Shown: positions 1 through 11,457 of the stretch, piece by piece
Numbering within the stretch: position 1 is the first letter of the stretch
Layout of the letters: each line of letters opens with the position of its first letter
Assembly (NCBI GenBank): GCA_019925105.1
Contig: JAHGAU010000040.1
Location: 357,481-421,480 of the forward strand
Reading direction: 5' to 3'
DNA: 64,000 bases
Origin: Niebla homalea
Lineage: Eukaryota; Ascomycota; Lecanoromycetes; Lecanorales; Ramalinaceae
Notes under the pieces: generated by a model
The model's database searches: none
What the model was told of the DNA's origin: nothing
Seen by the model: only the letters and a program-made list of their open reading frames with translations
Program-made: the position numbers and the translations under genes

Positions 1-3000
1 CCAGGAGACAAAGTCTGCTCTCGAACGGGCGGTGAAACTCATTCCAGTCGACATCGATCCCAGCAAGATGTAAGGCAGCCATACTATCGGCAATATTCTT
101 CCAATTATCCTCGCCGCGGCGCAGCGAGGGGACCGTGAGCTCGATGGACGGAAAGGTGGATTTGATGAAGCCGGTGCAGACAGGATGTGGTCCAATCTCG
201 ATCCAGACAGTTTCGTCGCTAATGGTTGAAACCTTCTGAGCATTCTGCAGTGCAGATAAGAAATCGACAGTCCCTCTGGTGGCACGCCGAACGTAATTGG
301 CGTTCAGCGTCTTGCCGTCGAAAACGACCTTGCCGAGCAAAGGCGAAATGACCGGCATTTTTGGCTCTTGGAAAAGGACACCGGTCTTTAACAGGACTTC
401 GAACTCGTCCAGGATAGGGTCAGTCTGCTCGGAATGAAAGGCGAAAGCGACGTCCAGCTTGATGCAGCGGTAGCCGGCCGTTTCAAGAGGCACAGCGACC
501 TCATCCATCTGTTCCTTGGTACCGCTGAGCACCGTATCCGAAGGACCGTTGACGCAAGCAATCGTATACGGCTTGCCTCCTGAACTTTCGGTGATCTGCG
601 CAAGAGAAGCGCGAACAGCCATCATGGTATAACTGCCGATCCTGCATTTGTCCTGCAACATCTGAGCTCGCCGTCCAACCATGAAAATGGTGTCGTTGGC
701 TGTGATCACGCCCGCTACATGCATCGCAGCGTATTCGCCGAGGCTATGACCCAAGACGACATCAGGTTTCACCCCTAGCGATGACCAGTACTTGGCCAGG
801 GCGATCTCTGTGCAGGTCAAGGCAAGTTGAGTCACCACAGGAGAATGTTCGTGGTCCTTGTGGTGTGACCCATCTAGAGCTGGAATGAAAGATGGGAAGC
901 CTTGATTTCGAGCGAGGGAGTCAAGATGCTGAATGTGCTTCCGAAAGCTGGGGACATCGCGATACAATTCCAGGCTCATCGACTTGTAAGATGCGCCCTG
1001 GCCAGTGAAGGTGAAAGCGACTGGTGGTGGGCCGGACTTTCCGATGGGCTTGATTGCATCGACCTTCTCCAAGCGATGTGCCAATTGTTTCTTCAAATGA
1101 GTCACATCTGAGGTGGTGATCGCCACGCGATGGCTGTGCTGGTAGCGGCGCGCGGTCGTTGTGTATGAAAGATCGGAAAGGCTGACATTTGGGTGCGCGT
1201 CAAGATAAGCAATCAACCGCTCAATGTTTCCGGCCAAAGATGCTTTAGTCTTGGCCGAGACAAGAATGGTGTGAGACTGACGTGGGTCAATTTCTGTAAT
1301 GTTGCGGATTGGTGCTTCTGATAGAATCATGGTCGTATTTCCGCCTGCGGCACCGAAATTGTTGACAGCTGCTAGCCGCCTTTTTCCAGGAGCTTTCGGC
1401 CACGGCGTCACTTCGTACGGAATGTGGAGGTTACGCTTGTCAAAGTCTCGAGGGAAAGCGGGGTTGATCTCCGTTTTGATGCCGACATGGGGTGGAATGG
1501 CGTCCTTCTGGAGCATGAGAAGCACCTTGATCAATGCCGTCGTGCCCGCCCCCGATTCGCTATGGCCGAGGTTTGCCTTGACAGCGCCGATGTGCAGGGG
1601 GCGGTCCTTGCTGCGGCCCTTCGAGAGTGGAGCGTAGACTTCCATTATGCCCTGCATCTCCTCGTGATCGCCGGCTTGGGTACCAGTGCCGTGGAGCTCG
1701 ACATACGATACGTCCAAAGGATCAACGGCAGCTTGACGAAGCACCTGGCGGGATAGATAAGCTTGGTGTCCCGCGTGAGGATGAGTGATGGACACAGCCT
1801 CGGCAGAATGATTGGTGCCAGCCCCCAGGATGACGCCCATAATGTTGTCATTGTCGGCCTCAGCGTCTTCAAGTCTTTTGATCACAAGAGAACCAATGCC
1901 GTCCGCACGGCAGTACCCATCGGCCGTCGTATCCCAGGTTTTGCATGCGTTGTGACCTTTGGTGAGGAAGTGGCCATTGCAAAGACCTGCGAAACCGTCC
2001 GGGTTGGTCAGTACGTTTAGACCCCCAGCAACGGCGGTATCGATCTGCCCATTCCAGAGGGCCTGACAGGCGACCTATGATATTCCGTTAGCGTCTGTTG
2101 AACTCGAGAGAGCTTCTTAACGGGACACAAACCTCAATTGCTGCAAGCCCGGAAGAGCAGGCAGTATCAATGCTGTAACTAGGACCTGCGAACTTGAAGA
2201 AGTAGTTGATACGACCAGGGCCGAAGGCACGGCAACCCCCTGGAATATAATAGGTACTGACCTCCTGGCCTTGATTGACCTCACGATAATCGTCTGCAGC
2301 TTGGCCATAGTAAGTACCAATGCGTTCCAACTGAGTGGCAGCGGTGCGCCTGCCGACATAGCCAGCACGCTCCAGCGCCTCGTACGCGGTGACAAGAGCC
2401 AAACGCATCTGTGGGTCAACGACTTGGCTTTCTCGTGGCGACATATTGAAGAAAGGCGCATCAAATAAACCAGGCTCATCAATGAAACAGCCATATTGTG
2501 TCATGCTCTTGTTTGGCTGCTTGCCGGTCGGGTCATAATGGGTGCTAATGTCGAAGCGATCACCTGGGATCTGCCGCGAGACGTCCAGCCCGCTCTCCAA
2601 AAGCTCCCAAAGCTTCTCGGTGTCTGTTGCACCTCCAGGAAGTCTACACGACATGCCAACGATGGCGAGCTTGGACTGTGCGGGGCTGCGGGGCGAAGTG
2701 TCTCGTGGTGCAACTTTGAAGATCCACGGCACTAGATTGTTGATTGATGTTCTGAGTTGTGGTATACTGCTCGTCAAGGCTGTCTTGAGGTCGTTGAGGG
2801 GGATTGCATTGCCAAAGCAGTGCAGCGTGATCTCGGAACAGTCAGTGCACTTGACCCTCTCAACAACGCCATGAACAACATTGTCCCAAGCAATTGCATT
2901 GGTGAGAAGTTCTGAGACGACACCATCGAATAGCTCTGCTGCGTTCTTGACTGGGTACGGCAGACCGGTGCTAGTTGAGTATACTGGCATTACCGGTTCA

Positions 3001-3887
3001 GCCTTTGCGCTGATGCTGTTCAATGTGTTGCCAAGGACGATGCTCTGCGTATCCTGCGGGCCATAGATATGTGGTGCATGGCAGATCCCGCCGAATACGG
3101 GCAGCGGAATGAAGCTGGACACCCGGAAAAGATTTGACTTCTTGAACATTGCCTTCAATCTCGACGGTGGGCCACTCACTGTGACTGAACTCCGGCTGAC
3201 AGCACTGACGAAGATCTTGCCAGTGGCAGATGTCTCTTCGTGGGGTTGCATGGTATCCAGCTCCCTTTGGGCGGTATCTGGGTCGATGTTGTGGATTACA
3301 TATGCCCACGTATCTGGACTTTCTGACATTTCACGAGCCTCGAGGTTTTCTGACACCCCTTGAACATGAATACCCATACGAAAAGCCAGACGGACAGCAT
3401 CTGCACCGGCTAGTGGCAAATCCGCCAAAGTCGGCGACAATGCAATTGCGGTTGACGCCAGCAGGCCAACGCCTAAGCCAGCGAGGCATATGCTCGCAAA
3501 ATCCCTCATATCTTCAGGATAATTCTCAGCATGTCTGTTGGTCCAAATTAATCACTGATCACCAATCTTTTGAATAGATCAGATCACTTACCCAATGTAC
3601 GTCGCCAGCTGTACAACGATGAGCAGTACTCCATCTACAGCGCCACATATTAAGCCTTCGCGAAGCTCAGTCTCTTCTGCCCAGCTCAAGATAGTCTCAA
3701 AAGGGGGGATGAGCTGCTTCAGTTCCGTTGGAAGCCGCCGGACTTCGTCTTTGATCGCTCTTGTGCTCTCATTGATGAATTGCGCCAACATATGGTGATG
3801 CTCATCCTTGCTGTGACTGTGCAGGCGGCGTAAAAGGTCCTGTAAATCCTCCCTTGGAAGTTCATTGCCAAAATACACGAGCTCCAT
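1..3887 (-). CDS. Non-reducing polyketide synthase, 5' part (SAT-KS-MAT), cut by the window edge
   Basis: Iterative NR-PKS, read from ATG 3887. Exons are 3887-3592, 3534-2133 and 2074-1, with introns of 57 and 58 bp (GTAAGT..CAG and GTTTGT..TAG); the joins keep frame through 1257 residues. In order: an SAT starter domain (about 1-340), KS from about residue 390 with the DTACSS nucleophile, ELHGTGT and NLGHSE histidines, and an MAT with GHSLGEY near 731-751. The product-template and ACP domains must lie left of position 1. The start MELVYFGNE is the usual SAT beginning; an upstream in-frame ATG at 3983 adds 32 unlikely residues. Divergent from an MBL thioesterase, so I infer the group that lacks its own TE domain and makes atrochrysone-type octaketides. 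Odd: the SAT nucleophile motif GxCxG reads GLGVG, so the Cys is absent. Family call is firm, product is inferred. Confidence 0.93.
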
Positions 3888-4585
3888 TTTCCCCAAGCCC
3901 CCGTCGGAATCTGAGCTTGTGGTGGGAGTATAGATGGGCATCAATATGTATGTCAAGCCAGGCGGAAGATGGTACACCAGCAAGGGAAGAAAAATGATCC
4001 AGAATAAGAGCGAAAAAGGCAGTCAGATTACAAGAACCACCTCGCTGGCTCTCTGAATGCAAGGGACGAAGACCTGCAGCGAAGCGAACATGCGATGAAG
4101 AAGATACAAATTAGCGGCTGAGATGTTGCTGGGACAGTGCTAAGCCATGATCATCAATGGCGATCCAAGTCTGAGACTGCAGCCTCGTGGTCTAATACTC
4201 ACGGGAAGATGGTCACTGTCACAAAGTCTCTATCCGGTCAGTCCTCTACTAGTCGTTCTGCCGACTGCTGTGACTTCTTGCTGTAGTGCGCTCAGGACTT
4301 CGGCATGTCCCTATGATACGATGAGCACCCATTCCGAGTTCCACAATGGTCCATCATTACTCAGCCTCAGACTGCATGATCTGCAATATCCGCAGCTATA
4401 GCTTGATGAATTAGTGCTGGGAGACCAACCATTCATTCCGATCACCATTATTCTCCGAAATTCATGCTCGGACCCTTGTCTCGTCCCGAGAGTGGCTAGC
4501 AGCTACATGACAGATCGTAGAAGAGTTTGCCGTTGTATAATGTAACGGCTTGATTAGTCATACCGCAGGTAGCTTGAGAACGAAG

Positions 4586-4598
4586 TCGGCCATACCGA
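4586..4598. promoter_or_regulatory. Palindrome TCGG-N5-CCGA, candidate zinc-cluster factor site
   Basis: Perfect inverted repeat of TCGG separated by 5 bases (CCATA), lying between the divergent PKS and thioesterase genes. Fungal Zn2Cys6 dimers bind inverted CGG half-sites with fixed spacing. No regulator gene is visible in the window, and no second copy was noticed in the other cluster promoters. Confidence 0.35.
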
Positions 4599-4778
4599 TT
4601 TGTTCTGGTTTTTGATACCTTTCCACAAAGGGAGATGCCTTAAACGTTGAATGATGAAGTCCGAGAAGCACAACACTTCTTTTTGTCTGTCTGTTCTGAA
4701 AGCTGGATCCGAGAGTCTAGGATGTTTGGCAGTGCTTCACTATAGAATAAAGCTTGAAGGGCTGAGGATTCAGATTCG

Positions 4779-4850
4779 GCGGGAACGCTGCGGATCCCGA
4801 CTGGGCAGAAATGCTGAGGATCCCGACTGGGCGGGAATGCTGCGACTCGG
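4779..4850. repeat. 26-bp tandem repeat, about 2.7 copies
   Basis: Units begin at 4779, 4805 and 4831; the third is partial. Units share a GGATCCCGACTGG core, with a few base changes between copies. It sits in the PKS/thioesterase intergenic region. Confidence 0.75.
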
Positions 4851-5292
4851 TTCACTACCTGGCTCGCCCGCTTCGGAGAGTTATATCAGATACTATCCGA
4901 CAGCTTCCTTGCTCTTAGCAAAGGGTAACGCACCGACGCATTTGCCCTAGCCGACTTAACGCTAAGGAGACCTCATTGCCTACGAGTGTCCAGCAATCCT
5001 CAACGAAACCTGGTCGAAGATCTGCTTGAAACAACGAAAATCATTCTTTAGGTCAGCTCTTTAGTCCACAAGGTATAAACCACGTTGTTCTATGCCTGTC
5101 GTGGTTTCCTCAGGAAAGTTGCCTCTGCAGATACGTCCTTTTCAGGAAGCTTTGCCCAGATCTCCCTGTCGAGCCCAAAAGGTGTATCTACAAAGAACTG
5201 TTGTGTAAGACTGGGGTCACCAGATCCCACCAAAGCACGAAGATTATTATCAAAACATCATTAGGCCGCTGCAACGTACTAATTTCATCACC

Positions 5293-6370
5293 ATGGAAGG
5301 CGACAAGGGTGGCTACCGCCAGATCAACAAATCCTTGAACATCTGCGCATTTGATGACTACCTTAAAGGCCAAACGGCCCGTCTTCCCCGACTGGCAAAC
5401 GTTGAACAGCTTACCCCTCGGGTACTTCGCGTACTTGGTCAGAATCCAGGGAAGGTGAGTATATCATCATACCGTCCCTTACCTGACCATGATTAAGGAT
5501 TTCAGTTGTTGATGCTTGGCACAGTTTACATTTCAAGGAACAAATACCTACATCGTGGGGACTGGCCGCGATCGGATCATCATCGACACTTCTGGCGGTG
5601 AGCCAGGCTGGGCCACCTTGCTTGCATCCACGGTTGAATGCATGGGCATCCGCCTATCGCACGTCCTACTGACCCACTGGCACGGCGACCACACAGGCGG
5701 CGTGCCAGATCTTCTACGCCTCTACCCACACCTCAAGCATTCCATCCACAAGAACGAACCGGACCAAGGCCAGCAGGACATCACCGACAACCAGATTTTC
5801 CGGGTGGAGGGTGCAACGATTCGTGCCTTGCACACGCCCGGGCACTCCGAGGATCACATGTGTTTCATCCTCGAGGAGGAGCAGGCCATGTTCACGGGCG
5901 ACAACATCCTTGGCCACGGTACTAGCGCTGTCGAGGACCTGGGCACTTTCATGATCAGTCTGCAGAAGACGCTCGCCCAGAAGTGCGGCATCGGGTACTC
6001 GGCTCACGGGGCTACCATCACCAACCTGCCAGCCAAAGTTGGGGGGGAACTGGCCCAGAAGTGGCGGCGCGAGAGGCAGACCATGCAAGCGCTTGGGCGG
6101 GTCCGTGGCCGTGGCGGGAAGAGTGCGACTGTGAAGGATCTCGTGAGCGAGATCTACGGCGAGTCGCTGGATGAGGGGACGCGGACTTTGGCGTTGGAAC
6201 CGTTCATTGATGAAGTGCTCCGGAAGCTGGCTGCTGACGGGGAGGTTGCTTTCGAAATGAGAGGAGGGAAGAAGAAGTGGTACTCGGTGCATGCAGTACA
6301 GCAAGCGACTACGCTAGTCGTTAAGCCTTCGTCGATCGTCTCTGTTCAGGTGCAAGAGATCTTGATTTAA
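5293..6370 (+). CDS. Metallo-beta-lactamase-fold thioesterase, PKS product release
   Basis: Exons 5293-5454 and 5525-6370 with a 70-bp intron (GTGAGT..CAG) give 335 residues. The fold is shown by QGTNTYIVGTG at the start of exon 2, the metal motif THWHGDHTGG (H105, H107, D109, H110), HTPGHSEDH and FTGDNILG. Fungal enzymes of this size act in trans on TE-less NR-PKSs, hydrolysing the ACP-bound chain to atrochrysone carboxylic acid, and are normally encoded next to their PKS, as here (divergent, 1.4 kb apart). The C-terminal third is helical and basic (KWRRERQ, KDLVSEIYGES), matching the usual winged-helix-like tail. Ligand residues look complete, so it should be active. Cytosolic; no signal peptide seen. 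Confidence 0.92.
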
Positions 6371-7299
6371 GCTCGAGCGTTACATGTCAACAGAAATGGT
6401 AATACTTGGAGTTTAGATTATGGAGAATCAGCTATCTCATCATGTACCTTAGTTCCCACCTAGAATCATATCTCTTCTACGTCCGCAGTGTAGGATTGGG
6501 GGTCCTCCAACGAACGAAGGCATAACCAAAGCCCCAACTCTGGATGGGAGGCTGTTTTTCACGTGACCCTCAAGAAAGGAAGCTTTCCGCACAGTCTGTC
6601 TTGACTTCGAATGGAGCAGGCTCATATGTTGAGGAGCTTGAATAAGGTAAACAAGGGCGCACTGGGCAGAGAGAAAGATGATCCAAATGACGTCTTGCTT
6701 AGGTAATAGCCTGTGCAACTAGCTTGGTCGCTTAGGTAACTAGCCAAAATTCACCAGCCTGTCATATTCGACCCGATACGCCTCGATTCGCTCCGATCCT
6801 CAGAAAGAGAAAGAGAGAAAGAGAGAGAGAGAGAGAAGATAGAGAGAGGGAGAGAGGGGGAAAGCATTCTTCCGAAAGGTCCGGAGAGAAGGAGGAAGTA
6901 TGGGTCGGCCTCATGTTGTCTTTCACCACAATCGATGCGATGCTTTGTGTAGCCTTCTCGCGTTCCACCCCTTTCGGCATCGCCAACCACGCTTTTTGCC
7001 TTCCGAGGATCAAAAGGTCCATCCGACCCAGGGGTTTTTCCCCAACTAGAGGACTTCTTGCATGCTGTCCGCGGTCGATAGATGTCTACTTTCCGAAAGG
7101 TCGACCTTCTGCTAGAATATATCGAGGATAACACTTGCATTGACCCCACATGGCCTAGCGCTGGCCCTGCTAGTCAGAGCCCCGATAAAGGGATGACTGA
7201 ATCGTGATCGCTTTCATTCTCCTCATGATCCTTTCGGCTCGAAATCACTTCCATCGCGGTATGATTGTTTTCTCCGCTGTGATTGTACCGCCATCCAAC
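6371..7299. other. Intergenic region with GA-rich microsatellite
   Basis: No gene recognised. A purine-rich GA/GAAA tract occupies about 6797-6865. The remainder is the 3' flank of the thioesterase gene and the upstream region of the EthD gene. Short ORFs on either strand here are low-complexity or lack family features. Confidence 0.6.
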
Positions 7300-7983
7300 A
7301 TGTCAGCTGTTAATGACCTGGAGGCTGCTCGGTCTCCCAGCTCAACAAAGGCTAAATATCTCTGCCTCACCATTTGCGGCTACCGTAAACCCGGCATGAG
7401 CGAGCATGACTACCGCAACCACATGGTCAATGTCTCAGCACCGATGACCAAGGGTCTCATGGTCAAGTACGGCATCAAAAGGTGGACACAGGTGAACAGT
7501 GTTTCCAACAATCATACCTTTAAATCACTATCATCATCATAATCATCTAATGGCGCCCTCTGCCCCGTCCATAAAGAGTCGCCCCACGCCCAAGAGAATA
7601 CAAATGTTTCACTGACTCGAAGACTGGAAAAGATCCATAACCAAAGCCCCACACGCGCTTTGATGGCGGAGCTGTTCGACCCGCAGATGTGTAATGTCGC
7701 CGACTTCGATTGTTTCAGCCAGGTCGTCTTTGAGAGCGTCGAGGATTACAAGCGCATGAAGCAGGATCCCTGGTACAAGGAGCACCTGATCAATGATCAC
7801 GAGAAATTCGCGGATACAAAAAGGAGCACGTGAGTGTATTCTTTCATTCGTAGCTATCCATCCAACAGAAATGGGACTGAGGTCCTTTCTTTCGTCACTG
7901 ACGATTTGCACAGGATGACGATCGGATGGATCGAAGAATTCGTTAGAGACGGTGAGGTCGTTGATGGGTTCATGGCTTCTTAG
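7300..7983 (+). CDS. EthD-domain decarboxylase, atrochrysone carboxylate type
   Basis: Three exons (7300-7491, 7633-7829, 7914-7983) with introns of 141 and 84 bp sum to 459 nt, 152 residues. The start chosen is [11 protein letters not shown]; an in-frame ATG at 7204 adds a hydrophobic 32-residue stretch absent from relatives as I know them. Visible features are [22 protein letters not shown] near the N-terminus, [25 protein letters not shown] and a C-terminal [11 protein letters not shown], the layout of the small EthD-like dimeric proteins found beside NR-PKS/MBL-TE pairs. In such clusters this protein decarboxylates atrochrysone carboxylic acid to atrochrysone, which dehydrates to emodin anthrone. 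Assignment rests on family likeness plus neighbours. Confidence 0.85.
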
Positions 7984-8446
7984 CTGGGTTTTGATTTTGG
8001 TTCTGAGGACGCATTCTCCCTAGCCTTGGGAAAGAGAGGGGGGCAAGTGGCGAATGATTTTCCTTAGAGTGATGACTTTCGACGGGTAGATACAAAACTG
8101 CGTAATTGCATTATGATAAGATCATTTGCTCCTTCAGATGGGGAGGAGACCAAGCTGTTCTTCTCAAAGCCGGTCTACTCCTGAGACAGTTGCCACACCA
8201 TTCTTAGAAAGACTCAATACGCCCTTTGCGAGAGCCAAAGCTACTGAGTCGGCTCTTCCCAACCGAATACACCGTAGAACAATAGCTAGTAGAGAACAAG
8301 AAACTTTGGCGTGGCGAATTTTCATGTGTTTGTAAGATTTTCAGAGGAAAAATGCTGACTACCCTACAGAAGAAAGAATCTCGCGCATATCACAAGAGCT
8401 CTTCTCCCCCTTCGTACTTGTCGCATCTTTCACGTAGCTTTAGGCA
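7984..8446. other. Intergenic, 3' flanks of EthD and P450 genes
   Basis: Convergent gene ends; no gene, repeat or RNA recognised. Confidence 0.6.
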
Positions 8447-10211
8447 CTACGCCTTCTCTCGAGGGACGTATTTACAGTAAAGCCCCTGCGGCAGACTGGG
8501 TGCGAGCTCATTCAAAGCCGTCGTCGGTTGAGCGAAGTGGGGATTGGGCCGCCCTTCTGCATCGCAACCGCTCCATTTGAACATCGCCAGAGCGTAGGCG
8601 AGAAGGATGTTTTGCTGAATTTTGGCCCAGCGCATACCAACGCAAGGGTGACGACCTGCGCCCCATCCCATGACTAAATTTTGCGAGACGGCAACGGGTC
8701 AGCCATAGCAGCAAACCTCGGATCGGAAATCTCTGTCCAGGATACGTGAAAAGAGGGGCAGAAAGGGATATATCTGGGCACTCACAGCCATAGGTTTCTT
8801 TCTTGAATTCCTCGCGTCCCTCGCGGAAACGCTCAGGATCCCACTTCATATGATTAGGGTATAGATTCTCGTTGTAATGTACGTCGATGGTGTTGTAACA
8901 AGCGTAACTGCCAGGTGGGATGACTTCTTTTGTCCCAGGTATGGAAATTGGGTCTGGTGTGTCGTTCATGCGGCCCATGGGGAAGGCTACCCACATGCGG
9001 ATAGCCTCCTTGTAGCACAAATCGATGGAAGGAAACGATGTCTCCCAGGCCTCCACCGGGATTGAGTCCAGCTGGTCGACCAGTGGCAAGTTCTTGTTCC
9101 TCGAGTAGGCCTCGGCGGCCGCCTTGATCTCGGCGTAAATCTTCTCTTGCCAGTGAGCGTGGTGGGCCACCACGTTCAGCATCGCCCCCGACAAGACTCC
9201 AGCGTTGGCACCCGCTATGAACAACATGCTGATGGAGTAATTGATGATGTAGTCCTTGCTGTCGCCGTTGTCGATCAATGTTTGCAAAGCGTCATCTACG
9301 CGAGGCGCTCCCTTTGCCATCCGCTGGTTGACGATAGGTGTTACAATATTGGTGAGTCCACGACGGCCCCAGCGACGCTTCCAATATGCCACACTGAAGT
9401 ACGAGAACCAAGGGAAGACCAGCAGGTGGAGGCTGCTGGTCCTTTGGAGGACCGGCAAGTAGGTCAAGAGTCTTCCCATTAGCTTGGGATCCTCTGAGAC
9501 CTGATCGGTGAACACGATACGAGCAGCCTGGGTCAGCACGATGCGATAACAAGCTTTTGCGGGGTTTGTGACGCCTGAAGGGTCCTTGGCCATTGTCTCA
9601 AAGGCGGCTCGGGCGTCTCTGGTGACACGAGGCAGACGCTTGGCAAGAGCCTCGGATTTCTGCTGGTCGAGCAAACGACGCTGGGCATAGGTACGGCCGT
9701 TGGCGTAGGCAGGTTTCCAGATATCGTGAATGACTGTGGATCGCCCAGCTATAAAATCTGGCCCGTGTCCTATGAGGGTGATGCCTTTGATAAGGTCCAG
9801 TTCTCGGCTGTCCAGATACAGTTTACGGGAAGCCTCGCCTGACACCGCGACGACGTGAGTTTTGCCCAGCCAGAAACTGAAGTTCCCCGTCTTGGAATTC
9901 CTCATGGACTGCCTCCAGAACGCCCTACACCGTGCTATCAGCTCTAAGATGGTTGTAAAGCCTGGGGGGGAAAATGCGACTTACAATTTGTGAGTGAAGA
10001 ATCTCCACGAGCCAAGGAATGGATAGGTATCAGACGTGAAAGCTGGTGATCTCTTATCGACCTTGGGGCTATAAGATAGATAGGCCAACAAGGTGATGCA
10101 GATTGCCATGAAGTTGGCTATTCCGAGTGTCACTGGTGACTGCAGGTAAGGCGAGTTGGTCCCCATCCCCGATAGGGGGTTGTTCGAAGTTACGTTCGCA
10201 GTGGAGTCCAT
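8447..10211 (-). CDS. Cytochrome P450 monooxygenase, membrane-anchored
   Basis: Exons 10211-9985, 9924-8786 and 8673-8447 with introns of 60 and 112 bp (GTAAGT..TAG, GTGAGT..TAG) give 530 residues. An N-terminal anchor (VTLGIANFMAICITLLAYL) is followed by WRFFTHKLAFWRQS across the first splice. The I-helix reads LFIAGANAGV, lacking the usual acid-Thr pair; the K-helix has KEAIR (ExxR), then WDPERF, and the haem loop WGAGRHPCVG with Cys466 and Trp where Phe is usual. The haem loop only appears intact once the 112-bp intron is removed. It lies between EthD and MFS genes and probably oxidises or couples the anthraquinone. The I-helix suggests a subfamily distinct from classical hydroxylases. Substrate unknown. 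ER-bound. Confidence 0.9.
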
Positions 10212-11457
10212 GTTGGAAGCCCAAGGTCAAGAAGCCACTTCGAAGATCGAGGTGAGTACGTTCGAACTCCTGCTTGATGTTTTGCAACTTTCGTTCATTT
10301 AATCAAGATTTGTTGCATTACCCCGAGTGATATTGGGACCTCGGGGAGTTGCAGTATTCAACTCTTTCCCTCCGAACCCCCGCATTCCCTTCCATCCGAT
10401 CGCCCTATACTCCACACCAAGTCTCTGATGAGAAGATCTCAAGAATGATACTCGCTCAACCTAGATGTCAGCCACTTTCGCTTACCTTGTATGATGTCCG
10501 AACACATTCAAAACCACTTGGAATCGCTAGAACGCCGACTGTAGAGATTTTTTGGACGAGCCAATAAGTATGGCATCTTGTATGGGTAGGGATGTCCAAG
10601 GTACTGGTTCATAATCAGCTTCAGCATTGAATAGCATGCCTTGGCGAGGATCAGAGATGCTTATGGATATGCAATTCTTGATCAGGTATATTCTCATCGC
10701 CTCTCCCAAGGGTTCTTACAACGCTTTTGGGACGAAACATACTCGGCGACATATCAAGATAGATGAGTAGACCCGGCTTGATGTCTAGTCCAAGCAATTG
10801 AGAGCTTCCTCAAAACTCTCTGTAGCATTGCCTTTCGCATCAACCTCACCAGGAGTAGAATGCCCGTGTGAGGGCGAACTTCCACCCCCTTGCTTTCACT
10901 ACGGTGGTCTCAGAGCTTTGATTATCTTATCTACTCCGCAGGGACTTTTCGCTCCGAATGCAACTGCTCAGCTGCCCCACTTCAATGAGGGGAAATCAAA
11001 ATCCGCGTTCTCTTCAGGCGCAGAAGAAACAGTTTGAGACCGTGCAGGTTTCAGCTGCCATACATGCCTGACGATTAGCATGAGTCATTAGTTCTCACAG
11101 CGTAGTTAAAATAACCTACCGTATAAAAGCTTATCCGGATAGCTATTTGTCCCAAGGAGGTGGCCTATACTGGAGAGGTGGACGGAGTTTGATTCCTCCC
11201 GGGAGCCCCACTCATGCAGACTCTAAGGGGGTTGGCCCCCGAAGCTACAAAACTATTGTAGCCTTCGTCTACCTTCTTTATATTTCCACTTGTCTCGCAA
11301 GAAACGTCGAAACTGTATTCAAATCACTCATCTGACGATTATAGCAAGGACCATTCCAGTGATGGACCAGATCAATACGTCTTGCGACTTAATCTTCTAA
11401 TTCTAATAATTCGTTGGAATCTTCCTTGATTTGCAGTCCTGAGCCCCTGCCTTCGCC
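10212..11457. other. Divergent promoter region between P450 and MFS genes
   Basis: About 1.25 kb without a gene I can support. Short ORFs at 10349-10567, 10527-10709 and 10798-11037 show no family features. It should hold the promoters of both flanking genes. Confidence 0.5.

Larger units (their letters stand above)
3888..5292. promoter_or_regulatory. Divergent promoter region between PKS and MBL thioesterase
   Basis: About 1.4 kb separating the two head-to-head core genes, with no convincing gene. It holds a perfect TCGG-N5-CCGA palindrome (4586-4598), the kind of site bound by Zn2Cys6 regulators, a 26-bp tandem repeat (4779-4850) and a TATAAA (5074-5079) about 215 bp before the thioesterase ATG. 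Shared control of the two genes is an inference from layout. Confidence 0.5.

Noticed and set aside
5714..6304. 196-codon open frame antisense to the MBL thioesterase
   Set aside because: It lies wholly opposite a well-supported coding exon and shows no family motif.
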